From: JAHFUA01 sp963808725
Lineage (GTDB): Bacteria; Acidobacteriota; Terriglobia; Terriglobales; Acidobacteriaceae
Direction: 5' to 3'
DNA length: 64,000 nt
Assembly (NCBI GenBank): GCA_963808725.1
Contig: CAWEGO010000004.1
Span: 186,001-250,000 of the forward strand
The position numbers and the translations under genes were made by a program. Below the pieces are notes generated by a model that was not told where the DNA came from, made no database searches, and worked only from the letters and a program-made list of their open reading frames with translations. This document shows, in pieces, positions 52,378 to 61,435 of this stretch. The number at the start of each line of letters is the position of its first letter. Positions within the stretch are counted from its first letter, which is position 1.

Positions 52378-53703
52378 TTATTTCTTATTCGGATCGATGG
52401 CAATCAGCCGGTGCCGCGCCTGCCATTCCTGGTCGGGGAATTTTCCCTGCGCTACCTCCAGGAACTTCCGGTAGTTTTCCGCCGCCGGCTTGAAGGCCTT
52501 GAGATTGTCGTACGAAGTGGCGCGCAGGAAATACGTGCCGGGCGTTTCCGGCAGAAATTTCGCGCGGGCATCCAGAGCGCGGATGGCCAGCTCGTACTGC
52601 TTGTTCTCGGACGCGGCCAGGGCCAGATCGCCGTAAGCCTCGCCCAGATCGGGCTTGAGCTTTACCGTCTCGAGCAGCGCCTGCTGCGCGGCCGGGAAGT
52701 CGCGCGTGTGCAGCAGCGCACTTCCCAGCGCGTAGTGCAGCTCGGGATCAGCCGGCTTCCTGGCGACCAGCGCCTGGTACCGCTGCGCGGCTTCGCGGTA
52801 GTGGTCGGTGGCGAGGTCGAGCGCCGCCAGCTCACGTTGCGCCTGGAAATCGTTGGGGTCGAGCTTGAGCACGGTCTCGTACTCGGCACGCGCATCCGCG
52901 GGATTGCCGCGGGCCGCCAGCACGCGTCCCAGTTGCAGGTGCGCCGCCTGGTTTTGCGGATTGAGTTCGAGATAGCGCCGCAACATCTTCTCCGCCTCCG
53001 GCAGGCGCTGGGTCTTGGTGTAGACATTCACCAGCCCGGCCATTCCCTCAGCCGACTTGGGATCGAGCTCGACCACCTGCTGATACTCGCGTTCGGCGTC
53101 GGCAAAGCGATTCTGCTTCTCGAAGAATATGCCGGCGGCAAGGTGAGGCTCCACATCGCCGGGCGCCAGCTTGGCGGCCTCGCGATAGGCGGCCGCCGCT
53201 TCTTGCGGATCTTTGCTCTCCAGCACGTGCGCCAGCGACAGCCAGGCGCGCTCATGGCCCAGCTCGGGAGAGCCGCTGGGCTTCAGCCTGGTGGCGGCGC
53301 GCAGATACGTCTCCGCCTCCGGATTGCCGGCTTCACCCAGCAGAATGCCGAGGTTCAGGTTCGCCTCGAACAGGTCCGGTTTGGCGGCGACCGCCTTGCG
53401 ATAGGCCGCAATGGCATCGCCGTCGCGCCGCGTGGCGGTGTACACGTAGCCCAGATCAAACCAGGCGCGATAGTTGGTGTCGTCGTCGGAGAGGATGTGT
53501 CGCAGCTTGTTCTCGGCGGTGATGAAGTCGCGGATGTCGATCGACTTTTCCGCCTGGATCAGGGCCGGCACCAGATAGGGGTCATGCCCCTCCTCAGCAC
53601 GGCTAGGGTGGACAGTTTGGTCCGTTTCCTGCGCGTACGACCGCGGCGCCACCGCGAGCAGGCCGGCCAGAGCCAGCAGAATGAGAGTTTTATTTATGTC
53701 CAT
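52378..53703 (-). CDS. Secreted TPR-repeat protein
   Basis: A 441-residue protein with signal peptide (LILLALAGLLAVAPRSYAQ) and about ten TPR units from residue 45 to the end (for example YRAWFDLGYVYTATRRDGDAIAAYRKAVAAKP). It is a protein-protein scaffold in the periplasm. The ATG at 53703 overlaps the uvrA 3' end by 14 nt. Downstream genes appear to form one operon to about 50.2 kb. Confidence 0.85.
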   Translation of the reverse strand: MDINKTLILLALAGLLAVAPRSYAQETDQTVHPSRAEEGHDPYLVPALIQAEKSIDIRDFITAENKLRHILSDDDTNYRAWFDLGYVYTATRRDGDAIAAYRKAVAAKPDLFEANLNLGILLGEAGNPEAETYLRAATRLKPSGSPELGHERAWLSLAHVLESKDPQEAAAAYREAAKLAPGDVEPHLAAGIFFEKQNRFADAEREYQQVVELDPKSAEGMAGLVNVYTKTQRLPEAEKMLRRYLELNPQNQAAHLQLGRVLAARGNPADARAEYETVLKLDPNDFQAQRELAALDLATDHYREAAQRYQALVARKPADPELHYALGSALLHTRDFPAAQQALLETVKLKPDLGEAYGDLALAASENKQYELAIRALDARAKFLPETPGTYFLRATSYDNLKAFKPAAENYRKFLEVAQGKFPDQEWQARHRLIAIDPNKK

Positions 53704-56634
53704 TGGAACGGGCGTTGCCGTTGCTCTGTAAGATGCGGGCCAGCCATTTACCGGTATAGGAATTTGGCGTTCGCGCGACCACCTCCGGGGGACCCGCCAC
53801 CACCAGCTCGCCGCCGCGCCCGCCGCCTTCCGGACCCAGGTCGATCACCCAGTCGGCGGTCTTGATGACATCGAGGTTGTGCTCGATGACCACGATCGAG
53901 CCGCCGGTGTCGATGAGTTTGCGGAAGGCCGCCAGCAGCTTGCTGACATCGTCGAAGTGCAGGCCGGTGGTGGGCTCGTCGAAGATATAAAGCGCGCGAT
54001 GGCCGCCACGCGGCTTCCTGGGCGCGTCCGGGTTGTCGGGATCAGCGGGGACGAAACGCAGCACGTCGCGCCGCGGCTGCAGGTGCGCCGCCAGCTTCAT
54101 GCGCTGGGCTTCGCCGCCGGAAAGCGTGGTGGCCGATTGTCCCAAGCGCAGGTACCCCAGCCCGACTTCTTCCAGCACGCGCAGCTTCTCCGTGATCTTG
54201 TGCACGGTGGCGAAGAATTGCAGCGCTTCCTTCACCGTCAGGTCCAGCACTTCGTGGATGTTCTTGCCGCGATAGCGGACCTCGAGGATGCCCGGCTTGT
54301 AGCGCGTGCCCTTGCACTCTTCGCAAATCAGCTCCACGTCGGCGAGAAACTGCATCTCCACCACCACCGTGCCGTCGCCCTGGCAGGTCTCGCAGCGGCC
54401 GCCGGGGATGTTGAAGGAGAAATGGCCAGCGGTGTAGCCGTGCTTGTGCGCCTCGGGCAGGGAAGCGAACAGTTCGCGGATGGCGTCGAAAGCTTTGATG
54501 TAAGTTACCGGGTTGGAACGCGGGGTGCGCCCGATGGGCGACTGGTCCACCAGCACCACTTCGTGGATGTGCTGCGCGCCTTCGATGCGGTCGAAGAGCC
54601 CGGTGGCCGAGCCGGAGCCGTTGGTCTGTCCCTTCATCGCCGCCAGCGCCTGGTAGAGCACGTCGTGCACCAGCGTGGACTTGCCCGAGCCGGAGACGCC
54701 GGTGATGGCCACAATCATTCCCAGTGGGATGGTGATGTCCAGATTTTTCAGATTATGGGCGCGCGCGCCGTAGAGCTTGAGTTGCTGCGCGCCGGGCCGG
54801 CGGCGCTGCGGCGGCATCTGGATGCGCAACTCCTCGGAAAGATAGCGCCCGGTGAGCGAGTGCTGCATCTTGAGAATCTCGTCGTAGGTGCCAGTCGCGA
54901 TCACCTTGCCGCCATTCTCGCCGGCGCCGGGACCGAGATCGAGGATGCGGTCCGACGCGCGCATGATCTCGGCGTCGTGCTCCACCACCAGGATCGTGTT
55001 CCCCAGATCGCGCAACTCGTGCAGGATGTGGATGAGGCGGGTGGTGTCGCGGTTGTGCAGGCCAATGGAGGGCTCGTCGAGCACGTAGAGCGCGCCCACC
55101 AGCCGCGAGCCCAGCGAGGTGGCGAGTTGTATGCGCTGCGCCTCGCCGCCGGAGAGCGTCGAGGACAGGCGGTCGAGCGTCAGGTACTCCAGGCCAACCT
55201 CGTTCAGGAACCTCAGCCGCTCGCGGATCTCGTCCAGCACCTGCTCGGCAATTTCCGCCTGCTCGGGCGAGAGCTCGACGGCTTCGAAGAAGCGCGCCGC
55301 TTCCTCCACCGTCATGGCGCAGACTTCGCAGATGTTCTTGCCGGCGATGCTGACGTGCCGTGCCTCGGCTCGCAGCCGCGCCCCATTGCACGTCGAGCAG
55401 GTCGCGTACCCGCGATAGCGGCTGAGGAACACGCGCACGTGCAGCTTGTACTTCTTGCGCTCGAGGTGCGCGAAAAAGCCCTTGATGCCCGGGAAGTGTC
55501 CGTCGCCTTCGATGATGAGCTGCTGGTCGTCGAAGGGCAGCTCCTCCCAGGGCACATCGAGCGGGATGTTGTGCTGGCGCGCGAAGCGCTTCAGGTCGGT
55601 GAATAGCGGGCGGTACTTGGGCTTGGTCCAGGGCTCGATGGCGCCTTCGGCGAGCGACCGCGATTTGTCCGGGATGACCAGGTCCATGTCGAAGTCGATG
55701 GTGTTGCCGAAGCCCTGGCAGCGCGGGCAGGCGCCGTAAGGGTTGTTGAACGAGAACAGGCGCGGCTCGGGCTCGTCGAAGCGCAAGTGGCAGCGCTTGC
55801 ACTCGAAGCGCTGCGCGAAGCGGACACTTTGCAGGCTCGCCCTCGGCCGGGGCGGTCTCGAAGATGATCTCGCCGGCTTCGCGGTAGCCGGTCTCGATAG
55901 CGTCCACGATGCGGGAGCGCGCGTCGGCGGACACGCTGATGCGATCCACCAGCACCAACACCGGCCCCGCGAAGTTGATGTCCAAGAGCGACTCCGGCGT
56001 CGAGAACTCGAAGACCTGCGAATTCTGATACAGCCGTCTGAAGCCGCGCTTGCGCAACTCGAATAGCCGCGCCTTCAGCAACTCCTGTTGCGGGACTTCT
56101 TCGGACTTCTTCTTTTTGCCCGCGGCCTTTGGCTTCAGGCTGCACCGGACGCGCCGGAACAGTGTGCAGCGGGAAGAACACCTGGATTCGCGTGCCCTCC
56201 CCGAGCGACAGGATGGCGTCGGCGACTTCGTCTACCGTATCCTTCTTCACTTCGGCGCCGCACTGCACGCAGTAACTCTTGCCCACGCGCGCGAACAGGA
56301 GGCGCAGATAGTCGTAGATCTCCGTGGCAGTGGCGACCGTGGAGCGCGGATTGCGCGTGGAATTCTTCTGCCGGATGGCGATGGCCGGCGCGATGCCGTC
56401 GATCAGGTCTACGTCCGGCTTCTCGATGCGCTCCAGGAACTGCCGGGCGTAGGCGGAGAGCGACTCCACATAGCGGCGCTGTCCCTCGGCGTATATAGTG
56501 TCGAAGGCGAGCGACGACTTGCCCGAGCCCGAGACCCCGGTCACCACCGTCATGGTGTTGTGGGGAATGTCGAAGTCGATGTTCTTGAGGTTATGAACGC
56601 GGGCGCCGCGAACAACAATGCTTTCCGTGGACAT
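53690..56634 (-). pseudogene. uvrA: Excinuclease ABC subunit A, split by two frameshifts
   Basis: Damage-recognition ATPase of nucleotide excision repair. Three adjacent frames together give a full-length UvrA: (1) 56634 to about 56150, with GVSGSGKSSLAFDTIYAEGQRRYVESLSAYARQFL; (2) about 56150-55840, with ELLKARLFELRKRGFRRLYQNSQVFEFSTP; (3) about 55830-53690, with zinc CPRC...CxxC, LSGGEAQRIQLA, the second Walker A GVSGSGKST and LSGGEAQRMKLA. Frame changes lie near 56145 and 55840. All zinc and ATPase motifs survive, so sequencing error is as likely as inactivation. ATG 56634 directly follows GGAG. Confidence 0.93.
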
Positions 56635-56744
56635 CTCCAAGGGTCACACAGCGCGGCCTCACGCGCTGGGGAATCTCTTCATTATAAGCTGCGGGGGCAG
56701 AACCTGCCACAGAGGCAATTTCGGGTAGTGGGCTGTTTTGAATT

Positions 56745-56924
56745 TTAATCACCGAAGGCCAGCAGGGTCAGACGAATCAGTACCAGTACGAAACACAGGA
56801 GAAGACCCCACATTGCAATCTTGTTCACCCGTCTTGGCAGGACATGGAGTTTTGCGGCGATAAGGCATGGAACGCCGATCACCAGTATTGCCCTAAACAA
56901 GAACTGGGCTAGAGCCTGCCTCAT
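56745..56924 (-). CDS. Small membrane protein, uncertain
   Basis: A 59-residue open frame with two hydrophobic helices (FLFRAILVIGVPCLIAA and IAMWGLLLCFVLVLIRLTLLAFG). Its ATG overlaps the stop of a transposase remnant. Small size and location behind a remnant make it doubtful, but membrane-helix patterning is clear. Confidence 0.35.
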   Translation of the reverse strand: MRQALAQFLFRAILVIGVPCLIAAKLHVLPRRVNKIAMWGLLLCFVLVLIRLTLLAFGD

Positions 56925-57034
56925 GCTACTGCCTCGGATTTCTCTTCCTGCTCCAGCAATTCCACCAACTCTTCGACGCTCCAAACGTGGTCCGCGAGGC
57001 CCGCTTCCATCGCAGGCGTCACTCTCAGCGTTTG
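56921..57034 (-). pseudogene. Transposase C-terminal remnant (IS1/DDE-like tail)
   Basis: The minus strand encodes QTLRVTPAMEAGLADHVWSVEELVELL and ends in a stop at 56921. TLRVTPAMEAG...DHVWSVEEL is the typical C-terminal end of IS1-like DDE transposases found in many environmental genomes. Only about 37 residues remain; upstream the frame is closed by a stop. No terminal repeats recognised. Confidence 0.65.
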
Positions 57035-57094
57035 TCATACTTGGAGGGCCATTAACAGGCGGGCGAGATTCAAGACAGCCCACTACCCAATTTC

Positions 57095-57275
57095 GCTGTC
57101 ATGCTGAGCGAGTGCGGGCCGGTGTTGCCCGCACGAGTCGAAGCACCCCTGCTCTTGCGCTCTATGTGTGGGTAGGGGTCCCTTCGACTTCGCTCAGGGC
57201 AGGCTTTCGACTCGCGCGCCAACGCTTGCCCTGAGCGAAGTCGAAGGGTCGGGCGCGCTCGCTCAGGATGACAGC
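57095..57275. repeat. Nested long inverted repeats between uvrA and the oxidase operon
   Basis: Outer arms: 57095-57112 and 57258-57275 (18 bp, one mismatch; CTCAGGATGACAG-type ends). Inner arms: 57180-57201 and 57227-57248, 22 bp perfect (CCCTTCGACTTCGCTCAGGG type) around a 25-nt loop. This could fold as a large cruciform or hairpin and resembles dispersed palindromic elements; another GATGACAG-ended stretch lies at 11785-11826. It sits just after the oxidase operon's last stop, so it may also terminate it. Confidence 0.75.
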
Positions 57276-57282
57276 GGGTGCG

Positions 57283-57504
57283 CTACTCCTCGGGCTCGCG
57301 GCGATACACAAAGGCGATGCCCACGAATCCTGCCAGCATGGTCACCGCCGGGACCAGCAGCACCAGCACGGCGCGGTCAAGGGCCTTCTGCGACTTCTCG
57401 CCGGCGGCGGCGGCGCCGGTGTAGCACATGGCGCAGCCCTGTCCGAAGGCTGGAGCGGTCCACAAGGCAGCCAGCAGTGCGAGCGTGGCCAGGCGGAGCT
57501 TCAT
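57283..57504 (-). CDS. Small exported membrane protein with CxxC, oxidase operon
   Basis: A 73-residue protein: signal peptide (MKLRLATLALLAALWTAPAFG), then QGCAMCYTGAAAAG with a CxxC, and one membrane helix (AVLVLLVPAVTMLAGFVGIAFVY). ATG 57504 overlaps the subunit IV stop (ATGA). Its cysteine pair outside the membrane suggests a metal or heme-delivery or redox role in oxidase assembly, but that is inference. Confidence 0.7.
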   Translation of the reverse strand: MKLRLATLALLAALWTAPAFGQGCAMCYTGAAAAGEKSQKALDRAVLVLLVPAVTMLAGFVGIAFVYRREPEE

Positions 57505-57818
57505 TGGCGCACCCCCAGGGAGATGATGCGCGCGGCATCGGCGAAGAAGACGGTCATCAGGCACAGGCAGACGATCAGGGCAATCATCAGCACATAGCGC
57601 ATGCTCCGCACTTCGAACTTCATGTGCATGAAGTAAAGGATGATGAGCGCCGACTTGATGATCGAGAGCCCCAGCAGGATGAACAGCATCTTCAGAGGCT
57701 GCATGTTCTGATAACCGAGATAAATCTCGATCCCGGTCAGCCCCAGCAGCGCGCCCCATACCCAGAAGAACTGCCCGGTCCTGGGGTGAGCCTCGATAGT
57801 CTGCGATCCGTGTGCCAT
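57501..57818 (-). CDS. Cytochrome c oxidase subunit IV (prokaryotic type)
   Basis: A 105-residue protein with three membrane helices (FFWVWGALLGLTGIEIYLG, LKMLFILLGLSIIKSALIILYFMHMKFE, YVLMIALIVCLCLMTVFFAD). The ALIILYFMHMKFE segment is typical of the short bacterial COX4 family. It lies 9 nt after the second subunit III gene. Confidence 0.85.
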   Translation of the reverse strand: MAHGSQTIEAHPRTGQFFWVWGALLGLTGIEIYLGYQNMQPLKMLFILLGLSIIKSALIILYFMHMKFEVRSMRYVLMIALIVCLCLMTVFFADAARIISLGVRQ

Positions 57819-57827
57819 CCCTTCCTC

Positions 57828-58586
57828 CTAGGTAATGCGCGTCGACATCAGGTAGACCAGCGGGAAAATGAACATCCACACCAGGTCAACGAAGTGCCAA
57901 TACAGGCCACTAACTTCAATATCAATAGCGTCATACTGCTTAGGCTTAAAGTAAAGGATCATGCTCGCCACAATTGCGCCCACGAGCAGCACGTGCGCCC
58001 CGTAGTGGAACGGGCTGGAGGCCGGCGTCAGCAGCCAGGCCAGCAGCCACAGCACCAGCAGGATGGGAATCCACTTCTTGCGCAGCGCCACCACGCCCAG
58101 ATAAATGACGCCCATGGTCACGTGCAGCATGTGCATACCGGTCAGGGTGAAGAACGTTCCACCGAACTGGGGCACACCCGCGGCCCACGGATTTTTGAAC
58201 GGCGTCATGCCTTCGTGGATCAGCCCGGTCCACTCCACCGAGTGCAGCACGACGAACCCGGCGCCCAAGGCCATGGTTGCCAGAATCCAGCGAGTTGCCG
58301 CGGACATCCTGCCGGCGCCCGCCGCCGCTACCCCCAGCACCATGGTCAGCGAACTCGACAGCAGGAAGAAAGTCATGACGCTGGCGCGCATGATGCTGGT
58401 TGAGTGGAAGGGCATCGGCCACGCCGGGTTCGAGATGCGCCCGTAGCTATAAGCAAACAGCAGCGCCCCAAAGGTGAGCGAGTCGGACATGATGAACAGC
58501 CACATGCCCAACTTCTTGGAGTTGGTGCGGAACAGCGGCGGTTCGTAAGCCTGCGCCGCCGGGTGTTGAATCGCTACATCCGCCAT
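57828..58586 (-). CDS. Cytochrome c oxidase subunit III, second copy
   Basis: A 252-residue protein from ATG 58586 with about seven helices and COX3 motifs (KLGMWLFIMSDSLTFGALLFAY, FFTLTGMHMLHVTMGVIYL, GLYWHFVDLVWMFIFPLVYL). It is clearly different from the other subunit III at 58653, and both are in the same operon. Two COX3-type genes per oxidase occur in several bacteria with caa3/aa3 clusters. Confidence 0.9.
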   Translation of the reverse strand: MADVAIQHPAAQAYEPPLFRTNSKKLGMWLFIMSDSLTFGALLFAYSYGRISNPAWPMPFHSTSIMRASVMTFFLLSSSLTMVLGVAAAGAGRMSAATRWILATMALGAGFVVLHSVEWTGLIHEGMTPFKNPWAAGVPQFGGTFFTLTGMHMLHVTMGVIYLGVVALRKKWIPILLVLWLLAWLLTPASSPFHYGAHVLLVGAIVASMILYFKPKQYDAIDIEVSGLYWHFVDLVWMFIFPLVYLMSTRIT

Positions 58587-58652
58587 CGTGTCAAATCCTC
58601 CTACCACCCCAGCAAACCAAAACCGGGTTTGCTGGGGACCCCGGCCTCGCGC

Positions 58653-59396
58653 TCAGCGCGCGAAGTGCAGCAGGGCAAATATGTAGATCCACAAAAAATC
58701 CATGAAGTGCCAATAGAGGGCCGTTATGTCCACCACCAGGAAACGCGTCACCAGCGGCTTGCGCAGCAGGGAAGTGACGCCGGCGTAGGCCAGCGCCAAG
58801 ACTCCGCCCAGCAGGTGGATGGCGTGCGTGCCGGTCAGCACATAGAAGAACGAGCTGCTGGGATTGGTGCTGACAAAGATCCCCAGGTGCCGCAATTGTT
58901 CCCACGCGAGTAGTTGCCCGACCAGAAAGCCCGCGCCCAGCACCAACGTGATCCCCAGCCACGGGATGGACCGCTGACCGTTAACGATCAGCACCGGCCC
59001 CGGTGATGCCCCGCCACGGGGCGCAGCCTTCAGCTTGCGCGAGAGCGTGCGCTGTGCCATTGCCAGCGTGAAGCTCGACAGCAGCAGGATGACGGTGTTG
59101 ATCCACAAAATGGGCGGCAGGCTGATGGGCTGCCAGTCGGTGACGTAGCGGGCAGAAGCATCGCTCCACGTGCCCACGCCCTGGCGAACGATGTAAGCGC
59201 TGGTGAAGGAGACGAACAGCATCACCACCGCCGTCAGGGCGAAGAACATGCCGATGCGGTAGCGGCGCAGGCGATCGCGATGGTCGTCGGGACGGCCGCC
59301 TCCCCAGCCGCCATCGCGTGGCGGCGGGACCATGGTCGGGCCGCGACCACCTATCTTCGGTTCGTCAACTGCTACCGGACTGAAAGTCGTCGCCAT
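58653..59396 (-). CDS. ctaE: Cytochrome c oxidase subunit III
   Basis: A 247-residue protein with an about 45-residue glycine/proline-rich N-terminal extension and about five helices. Conserved COX3 parts include SFTSAYIVRQG, FYVLTGTHAIHLLGGVLALAY and ALYWHFMDFLWIYIFALL. It lies 5 nt after subunit I. The N-terminal helices differ from classical seven-helix COX3, fitting the short five-helix type. Confidence 0.9.
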   Translation of the reverse strand: MATTFSPVAVDEPKIGGRGPTMVPPPRDGGWGGGRPDDHRDRLRRYRIGMFFALTAVVMLFVSFTSAYIVRQGVGTWSDASARYVTDWQPISLPPILWINTVILLLSSFTLAMAQRTLSRKLKAAPRGGASPGPVLIVNGQRSIPWLGITLVLGAGFLVGQLLAWEQLRHLGIFVSTNPSSSFFYVLTGTHAIHLLGGVLALAYAGVTSLLRKPLVTRFLVVDITALYWHFMDFLWIYIFALLHFAR

Positions 59397-59401
59397 GGAT
59401 G

Positions 59402-61168
59402 TTAGTGCGCGGTCACCGTTGCCGGATCGGTCTGCATGATGTAGTCCTTGGCTGCGCCGGGCACGCTGTATTCGTACGGTCCATGATTCACCACAGGGGT
59501 GACGCCGCCGAAGTTGTCATGCGGAGGCGGCGAGGGCACCGTCCACTCCAGCGTGGTGGCTTGCCAGGGGTTGATCTCGGCTTTCTTGCCTTTCTTCATG
59601 CTCCAGAACAGGTTGAACAGGAAGATGAACTGCGCCGCGATGGTGATGAACGCAGCAATCGAAATGAACCGGTTCAACGGGATCAGGTGGAGTAAGTAAT
59701 GCACTTCGGTGAACTGCGAGTAGCGCCGTGGCTGTCCTGCCATGCCGAGGTAGTGCATGGGCATGAAAACGGCATAGGCGCCAGGCAGAGTGATGAAGAA
59801 ATGGATTTTGCCCAGGGTCTCGTTCATCATCCGCCCGAACATCTTGGGGAACCAGTAATAAGTCCCGGCGAAAATGCCAAAGATGGCAGCTACGCCCATG
59901 ATCAGGTGGAAGTGCGCGACGACGAAGGCGGTGTCGTGCAGCGGGATATCGAGCACCGGCTGCGCCAGGAACGGGCCGCTCAGCCCGCCCGAAACGAACA
60001 GCGACACAAAGCCGATGGCAAACAGCATGGGCGTAGCGAAACGTATGCGTCCGCCCCAGAGCGTTCCCAGCCAGTTGAAGGTCTTGATGGCCGAGGGCAC
60101 GCCGATGGCCATGGTCATGATCGAGAAGGCGAAGGCCGAGTAGGGGCTCATGCCGCTCATGAACATGTGGTGGCCCCACACTACAAATCCGAGTGTCCCG
60201 ATGGCCAGGATGGCATACACCATCGCCTTATAGCCGAAGATAGGCTTGCGCGAGAACGTCGATAGCAACTGCGAAGCCACACCCATGCCCGGCAGGATGG
60301 CGATGTAAACCTCCGGGTGTCCGAAGAACCAGAACAGGTGTTGCCACAGCAGCGGCGAGCCGCCGTTGTGGGTGATGGAATGTCCGCCGGGATTCAAGCC
60401 GCCGGGCGGGAAGCTGAGGCTGCCGTTGACGCTTAGGCCGCCCGGCACGAAGAAGCTGGTGCCGAGGTTGCGGTCGAGCAGCAGCAGGATGCCGCCGGCG
60501 AGCAGCACGCCGAACGCCAGCAGTCCCAGCATGGCGGTGACGAACCATGCCCAGCAGGTGAGCGGCATGCGGAACAGCGACATGCCGCGCGCCCGCAGGT
60601 CGAGCGTGGTGGTGATGAAGTTCAGCGCGCCCATCAGCGAAGCCACCGAGAACAGCGCGATGCTGATGATCCACAAGTCTTCACCAAGTCCCTGGCCGGG
60701 GCCGGCCGAAGGGATGGCGCTCAGCGTGACGTAATTGGTCCAGCCGGAGAGCGGTGCCCCACCTTCCACGAAGAAGGCGGCTAGCATCACCAGGAAAGAG
60801 ACAAACGTGGTCCAGAACGAGAGCATGTTCAGGGTGGGGAAGGCCATGTCCGGCGCGCCGATTTGGATCGGCAGGAAATAATTGCCAAAGCCGCTCTGCG
60901 GCGCCGTGGTGAGCACGAAGAACACCATGATGGTGCCGTGCATGGTGAGCAGCGTCAGGTACTGCTCCGGCTTGATGTGCCCGATCCACGGCAGGTTGGC
61001 CTCCGGCCACACCAGGTGAATGCGCATGAACAAGGACAGGCCCATGCCCACGAACACCGCTACCAGGGCCAGGAAGTAATACTGAATGCCGATCACCTTG
61101 TGATCGAGGCTGAAGACGTACTTGCGGATAAAGCCTGTAGGCGCAGCGTGCGCGTGTTGCTCACTCAT
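59402..61168 (-). CDS. ctaD: Cytochrome c oxidase subunit I (aa3-type, CuB site)
   Basis: The 588-residue catalytic subunit reducing O2 to water and pumping protons. Heme ligands are His77 (LTMHGT) and His421/His419 (VVAHFHLIMG); the CuB/cross-linked site is HPEVY (284-288, His284 and Tyr288) with WGHHMF (His333/334). The Glu of GHPE supports an A-type oxidase. Twelve helices are expected. It starts at ATG 61168, downstream of coxB with a 267-bp spacer occupied by a palindromic repeat. Confidence 0.95.
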   Translation of the reverse strand: MSEQHAHAAPTGFIRKYVFSLDHKVIGIQYYFLALVAVFVGMGLSLFMRIHLVWPEANLPWIGHIKPEQYLTLLTMHGTIMVFFVLTTAPQSGFGNYFLPIQIGAPDMAFPTLNMLSFWTTFVSFLVMLAAFFVEGGAPLSGWTNYVTLSAIPSAGPGQGLGEDLWIISIALFSVASLMGALNFITTTLDLRARGMSLFRMPLTCWAWFVTAMLGLLAFGVLLAGGILLLLDRNLGTSFFVPGGLSVNGSLSFPPGGLNPGGHSITHNGGSPLLWQHLFWFFGHPEVYIAILPGMGVASQLLSTFSRKPIFGYKAMVYAILAIGTLGFVVWGHHMFMSGMSPYSAFAFSIMTMAIGVPSAIKTFNWLGTLWGGRIRFATPMLFAIGFVSLFVSGGLSGPFLAQPVLDIPLHDTAFVVAHFHLIMGVAAIFGIFAGTYYWFPKMFGRMMNETLGKIHFFITLPGAYAVFMPMHYLGMAGQPRRYSQFTEVHYLLHLIPLNRFISIAAFITIAAQFIFLFNLFWSMKKGKKAEINPWQATTLEWTVPSPPPHDNFGGVTPVVNHGPYEYSVPGAAKDYIMQTDPATVTAH

Positions 61169-61198
61169 CGAGTTTCGCTCTCCGGGATGGCTAAGAAG

Positions 61199-61414
61199 CT
61201 CTTTCGTAAGTTGGTTTCGGAGGGGCGCGGCTTGAGCCGCGCCGAATGATATTTCCCAAGATTGTCATCCCGACCGAGCGCGAGCGAGGGATCTTGGTCT
61301 TGAGTAAGAAGAAAACCGAGATTCCTCGGGGCTGAAGCCCCTCGGAATGACAAAGGTAAAGGGCTGTACGGCACGGCCAAAGCCGTGCCCTTCCGAAACC
61401 CATTCACGAAATGG
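61199..61414. repeat. 216-bp palindromic element inside the oxidase operon
   Basis: Ends 61199-61220 and 61393-61414 are inverted repeats of 22 bp (17 matches). Inside are three further hairpins: GGCGCGGCT-TG-AGCCGCGCC (61224-61243), ATTCC..GGGGCT-GA-AGCCCC..GGAAT (61321-61348) and GGCACGGC-CAAA-GCCGTGCC (61370-61389). No open frame. It resembles a miniature inverted-repeat element in the subunit II-I spacer. Confidence 0.7.
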
Positions 61415-61435
61415 TTTCTCAATGTCTTCACAGGA

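Noticed and set aside
53879..55606. 575-codon forward frame opposite uvrA
   Set aside because: Antisense to conserved UvrA zinc and ATPase motifs; composition is that of a shadow frame.
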